Positions 49,153 to 57,740 of a stretch of 64,000 nt of DNA are shown here, piece after piece. The position numbers and the translations under genes are program-made. The notes under the pieces are model-generated. The model saw only the letters and a program-made list of their open reading frames with translations, searched no databases and was not told where the DNA came from. Position 1 is the stretch's first letter. Every line of letters starts with the position of its first letter. The DNA is taken from assembly GCA_963829845.1 (NCBI GenBank), contig CAWHKD010000029.1, positions 17,277 to 81,276 of the forward strand, in the 5' to 3' direction. Origin of the DNA: Gaiellasilicea sp963829845 (GTDB taxonomy: Bacteria; Actinomycetota; Thermoleophilia; Gaiellales; Gaiellaceae).

Positions 49153-50116
49153 CGCCGTTCAGGACCTGACGCTCACGATCGAACGCGTCGAGCTCGAGCC
49201 GCTCGTCCTGCCGCTGAAGCACATCACCCGCCGCACCACGGTCGTCCACCTCCACGGCGAGGGCCAGGAGGGCGTCGGCGAGGACGTCTCCTACGAGGAG
49301 GCGCTCCAGCTCGCCCTCACCCTCGACGCACTCCCGGATCTGGCCGGCGAGCACACGCTCGACTCCTTCTCCGCGCTCGTCACCGGTCAGCCTGGGTACA
49401 GGCAGTGGGGGCTCGAATCGGCCGCGCTCGACCTGGCGCTGCGCCAGGCGGGGCGCCCGCTCGCAGATGTGGTCGGGCGCAGGCCCGGGCCGGTGACGTT
49501 CGTCGTCTCGCAGAGCGCGGTGCAAGAGCTGCGCGTCCTCTACCCGGAGATCCGTTTCAAGCTCGATGCGAGCGACAAGTGGACCGACGAGGTCGTCGCC
49601 GAGCTCGCCGCGACCGGCGCCGTCGACGTCGTCGACTTCAAGGGCCTCTACGACGGCGACTGGGTCGACGCCACCCCGTCGGCGGAACTCTACGGGCGTG
49701 TCGCCGCCGCGTTCCCGGAGGCCTGGCTCGAGGATCCCCGGCTGAACGACGAGACGCGCCCGGTGCTCGAGCCGGACCGCGACCGGCTGACGTGGGACTT
49801 CCCGATCCACTCGGTCGACGACGTCGGGCGGCTCGAATGGCCACCGCGCTGCCTGAACTCGAAGCCGTCGCGCTTCGGCAGCGTCAAGCGCCTCTTCGAC
49901 TTCTACGACCATTGCGCCGCGAACGGGATCGAGGTCTACGGCGGCGGCCAGTTCGAGCTCGGCCCCGGCCGCGGCCAGATCCAGCATCTCGCCTCGCTCT
50001 TCCACGGCGACGCGCCGAACGACGTCGCGCCCAAGGAGTACAACGACGGCGGCCCGAGGCCAGGCCTGCCACAGAGCCCGCTCCCGTCCGCTTCGGGCGA
50101 GCCGGGTTTCCGCTAG
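49133..50116 (+). CDS. Enolase-superfamily enzyme (muconate-cycloisomerase-like), unknown substrate
   Basis: A 327-residue protein whose C-terminal barrel shows the enolase-superfamily pattern: FKLDASDKW on strand 2, VVDFKGLYDG, a metal-site Glu in WLEDPRL, WDFPIHSVDDV, and the terminal Lys in NSKPSRFGS. The N-terminal capping domain is short. These enzymes abstract a proton alpha to a carboxylate; the substrate here cannot be read from sequence. The TTG start lies within psuG, giving a 20-base overlap, so it belongs to the pseudouridine-salvage operon. It might act on a degradation product, which is inference. Confidence 0.78.
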   Translation: MPTPLYDAVQDLTLTIERVELEPLVLPLKHITRRTTVVHLHGEGQEGVGEDVSYEEALQLALTLDALPDLAGEHTLDSFSALVTGQPGYRQWGLESAALDLALRQAGRPLADVVGRRPGPVTFVVSQSAVQELRVLYPEIRFKLDASDKWTDEVVAELAATGAVDVVDFKGLYDGDWVDATPSAELYGRVAAAFPEAWLEDPRLNDETRPVLEPDRDRLTWDFPIHSVDDVGRLEWPPRCLNSKPSRFGSVKRLFDFYDHCAANGIEVYGGGQFELGPGRGQIQHLASLFHGDAPNDVAPKEYNDGGPRPGLPQSPLPSASGEPGFR

Positions 50117-50139
50117 GCCGCGAAGCGGCTTCGCGCGAA

Positions 50140-50427
50140 TCAGCCGTCGAGCACGCCGAGCAGCGTGTCGATCTCGACGAGCTCGAGCGACTGCAGCTTG
50201 GCGCTGCCGCGCGCGCCGAGCGCGAGCGAGATCTTCGCGACCGTCGCGGCGTCGGGGGCCTCGACGATGTTGACGAAGTCGTACTCGCCCAGCGTCGCCC
50301 ACTGGTGCAGGACCTTCGCCCCGAGCTCCTCCACGTCCCGGTTGACCTCGCGCAGGCGGCTCGGATTGGCCTTCAGCGTCTGCACGCCCTGCGGCGTCAG
50401 CGTCGACAGCATCAGATAGGTCGGCAT
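50140..50427 (-). CDS. GYD-domain protein
   Basis: A 95-residue GYD-family protein: MPTYLMLSTLTPQGVQTL, then GAKVLHQWATLGEYDFVNIVEAPD and KLQSLELVEID. GYD proteins form small ferredoxin-like dimers of unknown biochemical role. It is the last gene of a run starting at the saccharopine dehydrogenase-like gene; its ATG shares one base with the stop of the membrane protein upstream (TGATG). Confidence 0.88.
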   Translation of the reverse strand: MPTYLMLSTLTPQGVQTLKANPSRLREVNRDVEELGAKVLHQWATLGEYDFVNIVEAPDAATVAKISLALGARGSAKLQSLELVEIDTLLGVLDG

Positions 50428-51101
50428 CAGCGGCTCCTCCTCCTCGCTCGGGGAGCGGAGTCTACTCGGGCCGCCTGGTCGAAGTAGAGGAGCGCGCCGC
50501 CGAGGAAGAGGAGCGGCGAGACGATCAGATCGGCGATGAAGACGGCAACGCGAATCGTGTTGTCCGCCTGCTCGCGGAGCAGGAACGTGAGCGCGACGCG
50601 GGAGAGGACGAAGACGATCACGAGCGTCGCCAGCGAGCCGAGGGCGTGGATGTAATCGGCGCGGCACAGCGCGATCGCGCGCTGCAGCGCCGCCCGGGCG
50701 GGCGCGTCCTCGATCATCACCACGGGCACCACCAGCCCGACGAGCGCGAGCCATGCGACCGAGAGGATCGCGAACCACGGGAAGAAGACCGCAGCCGGCA
50801 GGAAGACGAGTGTGCCGAGCAGGATCGCGCGAAGCCACGTTGAGCGGCCGGGTCTGACGTCGCCGGCGATCGCCGCAGCCCATGCGAACGCGACCGTGAA
50901 CGCGGGTGCGGCGACTGCGAGGATGACGATCTTCTCCGCAACCGTCGTCCCGACGGCGAGCGTGTCGGCCGCTGCGAGCGGCAGCCCGAGCGGCAGGACG
51001 ACCCGATAGCGGCGGCCGTAGAGCCTGATCGCCTCCGCGACAACCTGCCCGACCGTACGTGTCTCGGGCGGGAGCGGCGGCGGCGGCGCCTTCATGCTCA
51101 T
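50427..51101 (-). CDS. Polytopic membrane protein, unknown
   Basis: A 224-residue protein. An N-terminal Pro-rich stretch (MSMKAPPPPLPPETRTVG) and amphipathic GQVVAEAIRLYGRRYRV are followed by five or six helices, including a long pair around residues 60-130 and one near 165-205. The layout resembles glycerophosphoryl-diester-phosphodiesterase-type membrane domains without the enzyme part. No catalytic motif is visible. The ATG overlaps the stop of the nucleosidase gene (ATGA) and its stop overlaps the GYD gene start. Confidence 0.7.
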   Translation of the reverse strand: MSMKAPPPPLPPETRTVGQVVAEAIRLYGRRYRVVLPLGLPLAAADTLAVGTTVAEKIVILAVAAPAFTVAFAWAAAIAGDVRPGRSTWLRAILLGTLVFLPAAVFFPWFAILSVAWLALVGLVVPVVMIEDAPARAALQRAIALCRADYIHALGSLATLVIVFVLSRVALTFLLREQADNTIRVAVFIADLIVSPLLFLGGALLYFDQAARVDSAPRARRRSR

Positions 51102-51634
51102 GCGCCCGACGCCTCGGCGACGAGCCGCGGCAGCGTCTCGGCCAGTAGCGCGAACGCCTCGTCGAAGCGCCAGCGCGCACGGTCCGGTTCGTCGATCTCG
51201 TTCGAGACGACGCGGACCTCGACGGCGGGCACGCCTGCGAGCGCGCACGCCCGCAGCACCGCAAATCCCTCCATCGCCTCCACGTCGACGCCGTGCGAGC
51301 CGCCGACGCGCGCGCTCGTCCCGATCGGCCTCGACACGGCCTCGGGGAAGGCGGCCTGCAGCCGTGCGAGCAGCCCGTGGTCCGGGAGCACCCGAGCCGG
51401 CACGAACGGGCCGCCTGCATCGCAGTAGACGGCCTCCGAGCCGATCACCACGGTGAGCGGCTCGAGCCCGCGCGCGCCGGCGATCCCGACGTGGAGGACG
51501 GCGCTCGGCCGCTCCTCGGCGATGACGCGGGCCGTCGCCGAGGCGGCTTCGACCGGCCCGATCCCGCAGATCACCGTGCGGGCGCCCTCGACCGGAGCGA
51601 GCTCCCGCTCCGTCGCGGCGACGACGAGCAGCAT
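51098..51634 (-). CDS. Futalosine hydrolase/MTA-SAH nucleosidase-like protein
   Basis: A 178-residue purine-nucleoside phosphorylase-fold enzyme: LLVVAATERELAPV, VLHVGIAGARG, VDVEAMEGFAVLRACALAGVPAVEVRVVSNEI. The length and VEAMEGFA/SNEI pairing fit MqnB (futalosine hydrolase) of the alternative menaquinone pathway more than MTA/SAH nucleosidase, but the assignment is not certain because the other mqn genes are not in the window. It lies between pepF and a membrane protein with a four-base overlap downstream. Confidence 0.8.
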   Translation of the reverse strand: MLLVVAATERELAPVEGARTVICGIGPVEAASATARVIAEERPSAVLHVGIAGARGLEPLTVVIGSEAVYCDAGGPFVPARVLPDHGLLARLQAAFPEAVSRPIGTSARVGGSHGVDVEAMEGFAVLRACALAGVPAVEVRVVSNEIDEPDRARWRFDEAFALLAETLPRLVAEASGA

Positions 51635-51637
51635 GCG

Positions 51638-53428
51638 TCAGTCGAGCTGGGCGGCGAGACGCTCGGCCTCGTCGACGAGCTCGCCGATCGCGTCGAGCCC
51701 GGCCGACCAGAACGCGGGGTCGCCGATGTCGAACCCGAGCCGCGACGCGAGTTCGGCGGGCGGAGCAGAGCCGCCCGCCCGCAGGAGGTCGAAGTACGGC
51801 TCCACGAGGGAGTCGCCCTCCTCGAGATAGCGGCGGTAGATCGCGAGCGAGAAGAGATAGCCGAACGAGTACGCGTAGACGTAGCCCGGCACCTGGATGA
51901 AGTGCGGCACGTAGCTCCACCAGATCCCGTAGTTGTCCGTCACCTCGACGGCATCGCCGAGCATGCGGCGCTGCTCGCTGCTCCAGAGCTCGGAGATCCG
52001 CTCGACAGTCAGCTCGCCATCCTCACGGCGGCCCGTGTGGATCGCGTGCTCGAAGCGATTCATCGCGATCTGACGGAAGACGGTGGCGACCGTGTCGTCG
52101 ATCCGGCCGACGAGCAGGTCGAGCAGCGCGCGGGGGTCGTCCTCGCGCTCCTTCAGCTTCTCGAACGTGAGCGCCTCGGCGAACACCGACGCCGTCTCGG
52201 CGAGCGTCAGCGGCGTGCGCGCATTGAGGAGGCCCAGGTCCTGGGCGAGCGCGCCGTGCAGGCCGTGCCCGAGCTCGTGCGCGAGCGTGAGGACGCTGCG
52301 CCGCTCACCGGCGTAGTTCATCAGCACGTACGGATGCACGCCGGGTACGGTCGTTGCGCAGAAGGCGCCGAGCATCTTTCCCGGCCGAAGTGCGGCGTCG
52401 ATCCAGTCCTTCTCGAAGAAGTCGCCGATGATCCCGCCCGCCTGCGGGGAGAAATCGTTGAACGCGCCGAGGACGATCTCCTGCGCCTCCTCCCACGCGA
52501 TCGTGCCGCCGACCTCCTGGAGCGGGGCGAAGCGGTCGTAGTCCTTCAGGCGCTCGAGCCCGAGCAGCCGTGCCTTGAGGGCGTAGAAGCGCTGCGGGAT
52601 GTCGTAGCGGGCCAGGATGGCGTCGACCAGGCTCTGCGCCGCCTCGTCCGGGATCTCGTTCGCGAGGTTCCGCGCCGAGATCCAGGTGTCGTAGTCGCGC
52701 AGACGATCCTCGATCGCGCGCTCGTTCAGGATCGTGTTGAGGACGTAGCCACGCGTTCGCACGCCCGGCCGGAGCGTGTCCGTGACGGCCTCGGCGACAC
52801 GGCCGCGTTCCTCCTGCGAGGTCTCGCGGCCGAGTATCGCCAGTGCCTCGTCGAGCGAGAGATCCGAGCCGTCGAGCGAGACGCTGAGGTCGGAGACGAG
52901 CTCGTTGAAGAGGCGCCCCCACGCGCTGACGCCCGTGAGGCTCTTCTCGGCCGAGATCTTCTCCTCAGGCTCGGAGAGCTGGTGCGGCTTGTAGCGGCGC
53001 TGCGAGCGCAGCACCTGCGCGTAGTGCTCGATCGCCGGGTCGGCGAGCAGCCGCTCGGCGACGTCGTCGGCGAGGGCGCTCCACTCGAGGTCGAAGAAGA
53101 GGAGCTCGGTCTCGATCTGGGTGTTCCGCTCGCGGACGCGCTGCACGAGTGCGCCGCGGGCCTGGTCGGTGCTGTCGGCCGCCTGGCGAAGCCGGGCGTA
53201 CGTCTCGACGCGGGTCGACGTCGACTCGATCCGCTCCAGCTCGACGACGGCGTCGTTCAGCTGCGCGGCCGAGAGCTCACCGAGCTTGCCCCGGTACCGC
53301 TCGCGAAAGGCCTTCGCCGCGGCATGCGACTCCTCGAGCTCGGATTCGATCCGCGGGTCGTCGGGGCCGTCGTAGAGATCGGCGAGATTCCATTCGACCG
53401 CCTCGGCGCCGGTGGTGACGGTGCTCAT
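51638..53428 (-). CDS. pepF: Oligoendopeptidase F (M3 family)
   Basis: A 596-residue M3 metallopeptidase. The zinc motif HELGHGLHG is at about residues 383-391, preceded by NYAGERRSVLTLA and followed by ETASVFAEALTFE, where the third ligand Glu lies. The N-terminal helical cap starts WNLADLYDGPDDPR. It cleaves small cytoplasmic peptides and has no export signal. Its stop is three bases before the ATG of the nucleosidase gene, and it begins about nine bases after the saccharopine dehydrogenase-like gene, consistent with one operon. Confidence 0.94.
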   Translation of the reverse strand: MSTVTTGAEAVEWNLADLYDGPDDPRIESELEESHAAAKAFRERYRGKLGELSAAQLNDAVVELERIESTSTRVETYARLRQAADSTDQARGALVQRVRERNTQIETELLFFDLEWSALADDVAERLLADPAIEHYAQVLRSQRRYKPHQLSEPEEKISAEKSLTGVSAWGRLFNELVSDLSVSLDGSDLSLDEALAILGRETSQEERGRVAEAVTDTLRPGVRTRGYVLNTILNERAIEDRLRDYDTWISARNLANEIPDEAAQSLVDAILARYDIPQRFYALKARLLGLERLKDYDRFAPLQEVGGTIAWEEAQEIVLGAFNDFSPQAGGIIGDFFEKDWIDAALRPGKMLGAFCATTVPGVHPYVLMNYAGERRSVLTLAHELGHGLHGALAQDLGLLNARTPLTLAETASVFAEALTFEKLKEREDDPRALLDLLVGRIDDTVATVFRQIAMNRFEHAIHTGRREDGELTVERISELWSSEQRRMLGDAVEVTDNYGIWWSYVPHFIQVPGYVYAYSFGYLFSLAIYRRYLEEGDSLVEPYFDLLRAGGSAPPAELASRLGFDIGDPAFWSAGLDAIGELVDEAERLAAQLD

Positions 53429-53437
53429 GCCGAGAAC

Positions 53438-54643
53438 CTACCGATCCTCGATCCCGTGCGGCGCGCCATAGTCCGCCAGCAGATCGAGGAACGGGCCAGG
53501 CGGGAATGCCTCCGGCCCGAGCACGCCCGATCCCTCCCAGCCACCGTTCGCGAGCAGCTCCAGCGCGACGATCGGGTTCAGCGCCGTCTGCAGCACGACG
53601 GCCTGGTGGCCCCACTCCCGCATCGAGTGCTCGTTGTCGAGGACGTGGAAGAGATAGGTCGCGCGCGGCTGCCCGTTCTTGCCGGTGCCCGTCACGTAGG
53701 TGCCGGCGCACGTCAACCCGCGCATCCGGTCTCCGAGGGTCGCGGGGTCGGGCAGCGCGGCGGCGACGACGTCACGCGGCGCGACCGGGGTGCCGCCCAC
53801 GCTCACGGGCTCCTTCGAGTCGAGCCCGAGCTTGTGCAGCGTGCGGAGGACGTCGATGAACTCGTCCCCGAGCCCGTATTTGAAGGTGACGCGGTTGCAG
53901 TCGATCCAGCGCGGGATCAGCAGCACCTCCTCGTGCTCGACGTTGACGCACTCGACCGGGCCGATCCCCTCCGGGAAGTCGAACACCTCGGACTCGGAGA
54001 ACGGCTCGGTCGTGAACCAGCCCCGCTCGCGCTCCCAGATCACCGGCGGGTTGAGGCACTCCTCGATCGTCGTCCAGATCGAGAAGGTGGGCGCAAAGTC
54101 GTAACCGTCGACGACGAGGTTCGCGCCGTCTCGGACGCCAATCTCGTCGATCTCGGCGAAGAGTTCGTCGCGGGCGAAGCGGGCGAAGACGTCCGAGAGC
54201 CCGGGCTCGACGCCGATCCCGACGAGCGCGAGCCGGCCGGCGTGCTCCCAGCGCCCGGCCGCGGCGAACTGCGCGTCCCCGAGCTTGACGCCCGCCTCCT
54301 CGTACGGGCGGTCGGGGTGCGGCTCGGAGAGCGTCATCGCCATGTCGAGGTACGTGCAGCCGGCGTCGAACGCCGCCGCGAAGATCGCCGGGTTGAAGCG
54401 CGGGTCGACCGCGTTCAGGATCGCGTCCGCGCTCTCGGTGCGCGCGAGCGCCGCGATCGCTGCCGAATCGGACGCGTCGAGGGCAGCGGCGGCGAAACGC
54501 GGATCGCCGGTTCGGTCGACCGCGGCCCGCGCACGGTTCGGGTCGACATCGGCGATCACCATCCGCTCGAAGAAGTCGCGACGGGCCGCGACCGACGCCG
54601 CCGCGGCGCCGACACCGCCCGCACCAATCACCAGGACACGCAC
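53438..54643 (-). CDS. Saccharopine dehydrogenase-family protein
   Basis: A 401-residue protein with an N-terminal Rossmann fold (VLVIGAGGVGAAAASVAA, then ADVDPNRA) and the family's middle region (CTYLDMAMTLSEPHPDRPYEEAG, GVEPGLSDVFARFARDELF). Relatives include carboxynorspermidine synthase and lysine-ketoglutarate reductase; here the ending is closer to the short stand-alone form used for carboxynorspermidine-type reactions, though the substrate is not decided. It is the first gene of the run to GYD and is divergent from the S9 peptidase by 33 bases. Confidence 0.85.
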   Translation of the reverse strand: MRVLVIGAGGVGAAAASVAARRDFFERMVIADVDPNRARAAVDRTGDPRFAAAALDASDSAAIAALARTESADAILNAVDPRFNPAIFAAAFDAGCTYLDMAMTLSEPHPDRPYEEAGVKLGDAQFAAAGRWEHAGRLALVGIGVEPGLSDVFARFARDELFAEIDEIGVRDGANLVVDGYDFAPTFSIWTTIEECLNPPVIWERERGWFTTEPFSESEVFDFPEGIGPVECVNVEHEEVLLIPRWIDCNRVTFKYGLGDEFIDVLRTLHKLGLDSKEPVSVGGTPVAPRDVVAAALPDPATLGDRMRGLTCAGTYVTGTGKNGQPRATYLFHVLDNEHSMREWGHQAVVLQTALNPIVALELLANGGWEGSGVLGPEAFPPGPFLDLLADYGAPHGIEDR

Positions 54644-54663
54644 GAGCGCGAACCTACCTGCGA

Positions 54664-54669
54664 TAGGTT
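54664..54669 (+). promoter_or_regulatory. Probable -10 box of the S9 peptidase gene
   Basis: TAGGTT seven bases before the GTG at 54677 in the divergent gap; the same hexamer serves the HTH-receiver gene. Confidence 0.42.
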
Positions 54670-54676
54670 TTGCGCA

Positions 54677-56629
54677 GTGGCAGGGATGCGCCCCGAGGAC
54701 GTCTACCAGCTCACCGGGGTCAGTGACCCGAGGCTGCGGCCTGGCGGGGACGAGGTCGCGTACGTCGTCTGGTCGATCGACGGCGAGGAGAACGAGTACC
54801 GCCAGTCGATTTGGCTGGCTTCGACCGACGGTTCCGGTTCGCCACGCCGGCTGACGAGCGGCGACAACGACGCGCAGCCGCGCTGGTCGCCCGACGGCGA
54901 CCGGCTCGCCTTCGTCGCCAAGCGGGGCGACGAGAAGGCGCGCAGGCAGCTGTACGTGATGCCGATGGGCGGCGGCGAGGCGCAGTGCCTCACCGACCTG
55001 AAGGACGATGTCGGCGAGGCGGCCTGGTCACCGGACGGGACGAAGATCGTCTTCTCCGCTCGCGTCCCCCACGAGGCGTACGAGGAGGAGGACGACAAGA
55101 AGCGCGCGCCGCGCCGGTTCACGCGGCTTCTCTACAAGCTCGACTCCGTCGGCTGGACGGGCGACCGGCGCCGGCATCTCTACGTCGTCCCTGCGGACGG
55201 CTCCGCCGAGGCGAAGCAGATCACCGACGGCGACTTCGAGGACTCGCATCCAGCCTGGGCGCCCGACGGCAAGAGCATCGCCTTCTCCTCGGCGCGCAAC
55301 GAGGACTGGGACGTCGAGCTGAAAGGCGACATCTACGTCGTCCCAGCGGACGGCGGCGAGCCGACACGGTTGACCCCGAACGACGCCAACTACTACGCGC
55401 CGAGCTACTCGCTCGACGGGAAGCAGCTCGCGGTCAAGTGGGACCCGGGCGGCTTCGACTTCCCGCGCCACACCCAGATCGGGGTGATGGACGTCTCGGG
55501 CGAGAGCTTCCGCGTGCTGACCGGCTCGCTCGACCGCACCTGCGACCCCTACCCGGAGATCCGGGAGCCGATCTGGGACGGCAACTCGATCGTCTTCGCG
55601 ATCGAGGATCGCGGCAACGTCCACGTGTACCGCGTCTCGCCCGACGGCGGCGAGCCGGAGCTCGTCGCGGGCGGCGACATCGTCCTCTCCGGCTACGACG
55701 TGCTCGACGGGAGGGTCGCCCGTACGGGCTCGACCGCGCCCAACCTCGGCGAGCTCCGTGTCGACGAGACGCAGCTGACGGAGATCGGCAAGGAGTTCGC
55801 CTCCGGCCGCGAGCTGATCGAGCCGGAGCGCTTCACGGCGGTCTCGAAGGACGGCTCCGAGGTGGAGGCGTGGATAGCGCGACCGGCCGGCTTCGAGGAG
55901 GGCAAGACCTACCCGGCGCTCCTGAACATCCACGGCGGCCCCTTCACGCAGTACGGCAACGGCTTCTTCGACGAGACGCAGGTCTATGCAGGCGGCGGCT
56001 ACGCCGTCATCTACGCGAACCCGCGTGGCTCGTCGGGCTATGCGGAGGAGTGGGGCCGCGCGATCATGGGCCCAGGCGAGCTCGGTCCGGGCTGGGGCTC
56101 GGTCGACTACGAGGACCTGATGGCCGTCGTCGACACGGCACTCGATCGCTACGACTTCATCGATCCGGACCGGCTCGGCGTGCTTGGCGGCTCCTATGGC
56201 GGCTACATGACCTCGTGGATCGTCTCGCACAACAACCGTTTCAAGGCAGCGATCTCGGAGCGTGCGGTCAACAACCTCGTCTCGATGTACGGCTCCAGCG
56301 ACGTCGGCTGGGTGTTCAAGGGCTATCACGGCGACTTCGTCCACGACGCGGTCGACAAGTACCTGGAGATCTCGCCCTGGACGTACGCCAAGCAGATCGA
56401 GACGCCGCTCCTGATCCTCCACTCCGAGAACGACCTGCGCTGCAATATCGAGCAGGGTGAGGCTCTCTTCACGACGCTGCGGCTGCTGGGGAAGAACGTC
56501 GAGATGGTGCGCTTCCCGGCCGAGAGCCACGAGCTGACGCGTTCCGGCAACCCCATCCACCGCGTGCAGCGGTTCGAGCTCGTGCTCGAGTGGTTCGACC
56601 GGTTCCTCAAGAATCCGACCGGTTCCTGA
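54677..56629 (+). CDS. S9-family prolyl oligopeptidase/acylaminoacyl peptidase
   Basis: A 650-residue serine peptidase. The first 400 residues form a beta-propeller with WD40-like PD40 repeats (QPRWSPDGDRLAFVAK, EAAWSPDGTKIVFSAR, HPAWAPDGKSIAFSSA). The C-terminal alpha/beta-hydrolase domain has the nucleophile Ser at about residue 506 in LGGSYGGYMT, Asp in ILHSENDLRC and His in ESHELTRSG. It removes acylated or Pro-containing N-terminal residues from short peptides. GTG start seven bases after TAGGTT; a downstream Met at residue 4 is an alternative. No signal peptide. Confidence 0.93.
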   Translation: MAGMRPEDVYQLTGVSDPRLRPGGDEVAYVVWSIDGEENEYRQSIWLASTDGSGSPRRLTSGDNDAQPRWSPDGDRLAFVAKRGDEKARRQLYVMPMGGGEAQCLTDLKDDVGEAAWSPDGTKIVFSARVPHEAYEEEDDKKRAPRRFTRLLYKLDSVGWTGDRRRHLYVVPADGSAEAKQITDGDFEDSHPAWAPDGKSIAFSSARNEDWDVELKGDIYVVPADGGEPTRLTPNDANYYAPSYSLDGKQLAVKWDPGGFDFPRHTQIGVMDVSGESFRVLTGSLDRTCDPYPEIREPIWDGNSIVFAIEDRGNVHVYRVSPDGGEPELVAGGDIVLSGYDVLDGRVARTGSTAPNLGELRVDETQLTEIGKEFASGRELIEPERFTAVSKDGSEVEAWIARPAGFEEGKTYPALLNIHGGPFTQYGNGFFDETQVYAGGGYAVIYANPRGSSGYAEEWGRAIMGPGELGPGWGSVDYEDLMAVVDTALDRYDFIDPDRLGVLGGSYGGYMTSWIVSHNNRFKAAISERAVNNLVSMYGSSDVGWVFKGYHGDFVHDAVDKYLEISPWTYAKQIETPLLILHSENDLRCNIEQGEALFTTLRLLGKNVEMVRFPAESHELTRSGNPIHRVQRFELVLEWFDRFLKNPTGS

Positions 56630-56893
56630 GAAGTAGTGCGGTAGACCGCACCTCCAGACACCTGCGGGCCGAATCGTCCTGCGCGGACCGGTCCGCAAGA
56701 GTGGGGCCATGCTCAAAGGCGACCACCGAGGCCCCACCTACGCCACCGCCGGCTCCTCTCCCCTCCGGGCCGGCGTGAAGGGCAGCCAGCGCCTCCCCAT
56801 CCCCTCGTCGCCCCCTCTCCCTGCCTGATACGGACGTGTCCCAGGGTCTGTCCCTGAGACACGTCCCGAACAGGCGTGTGTGAGAATCGCAGC
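56630..56893. other. Non-genic stretch with a strong hairpin
   Basis: About 260 bases without a gene. Near its end, arms GGACGTGTC-x-CAGGG and CCCTG-x-GACACGTCC (56832-56866) pair over 14 bases with a single mismatch around a five-base loop. It could terminate the S9 peptidase message or regulate the cupin gene that follows. Confidence 0.55.
56882..56887 (+). promoter_or_regulatory. Possible -10 box of the cupin gene
   Basis: GAGAAT six bases before the GTG at 56894; leaderless arrangement. Confidence 0.35.
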
Positions 56894-57271
56894 GTGGGCT
56901 ACACGGTCTTCCACGCCGGCGAGCTCGACTGGCAGCCGCGACGCGAAGGCGATCCGCGTCTCGCCGCCGCGCTCTCCGATGCGATGACGCAGTCGCGCGC
57001 GAACCTCTTCCGCTACCCGCCCGGATCCGTCGGACGGCGGCACATCGATCCGATCCAGGAAGAGGTCTTCGTGGTCATGGAGGGGACGCTGACGATCCAC
57101 ATGGGCGAAGGCGACGACCCCGAGCGGCACGAGCTCGCCAAGGGCAGCGTGCTCGTCGTCCAGCCCGGCACAGCGCTGCAGCTGTCGAACCGGCACGAGG
57201 ACGAGCTGCGCCTGTTCATCGTCGGAGCCCCGCCCGAGCGCGGCGAGACGACCTTCCTCGATCCGGTCTGA
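56894..57271 (+). CDS. Single-domain cupin
   Basis: A 125-residue cupin. The two conserved cupin motifs appear as GSVGRRHIDPIQEEVFVVMEGTL (metal-binding His and Glu) and HELAKGSVLVVQPGTALQLSN, followed by FIVGAPP. It is probably a small metal-binding dioxygenase or sugar-binding protein; no partner gene suggests a substrate. It begins after a strong hairpin and ends about 100 bases before a convergent small gene. Confidence 0.85.
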   Translation: MGYTVFHAGELDWQPRREGDPRLAAALSDAMTQSRANLFRYPPGSVGRRHIDPIQEEVFVVMEGTLTIHMGEGDDPERHELAKGSVLVVQPGTALQLSNRHEDELRLFIVGAPPERGETTFLDPV

Positions 57272-57372
57272 CGGACGGGCTACTCGGCGCCGGTCTCGTC
57301 GCCGGGATCGCTGTTCACGATCGGCGGCAGCATGCTCTCGAGAGTACGACCCGCGTCGGTCGGACTGGCTCG

Positions 57373-57672
57373 CTAGAGGTAGTAGGGCGCCTCCGCGAGC
57401 TGCTCGAGCACGAGCTGGTCGTTCTCGACCCGCGCGACGACGTAGGTCTCACCGGCGACGAGCGCCTCGATCACCTGCTCGATCCCCCGCTCCGGGAGCA
57501 CGACGCGGACGTCGACCGGCCCGTCCGGCACCTCGAGCGGGACCGACGCGGCGAGGTCGAGCGTGAACTTCGTCGTCACTGCCTCCTCGCGCCAGCGACG
57601 CTCCTCGTCGACCCAGATCTCGGCCGCGTCCCTATCGAACCCGCCCTGTAGATCGATCCTCAGCGTCGCCAC
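57373..57672 (-). CDS. Small protein of unknown function downstream of the HExxH protein
   Basis: A 99-residue, mostly beta, acidic protein (MATLRIDLQGGFDRDAAEIWVD...) with no export signal or known motif. It lies 68 bases after the stop of the large HExxH protein on the same strand and could be cotranscribed. The N-terminal strand pattern looks like a small beta-sandwich. GTG start. A helper or inhibitor role for the HExxH protein would be speculation. Confidence 0.6.
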   Translation of the reverse strand: MATLRIDLQGGFDRDAAEIWVDEERRWREEAVTTKFTLDLAASVPLEVPDGPVDVRVVLPERGIEQVIEALVAGETYVVARVENDQLVLEQLAEAPYYL

Positions 57673-57740
57673 GTCCCAGCCTCCAAGCTCGAGATGATGG
57701 GGAGGAGCGGCCGGAGCCGCCCTCCCCTTGGTCCGATCGG

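Noticed and set aside
51293..56629. Apparent 1778-codon open frame on the plus strand reaching into the S9 peptidase
   Set aside because: The first two thirds are antisense to pepF and the saccharopine dehydrogenase-like gene. Frames stay open on the opposite strand because of the high GC content; only the part from 54677 has homology.
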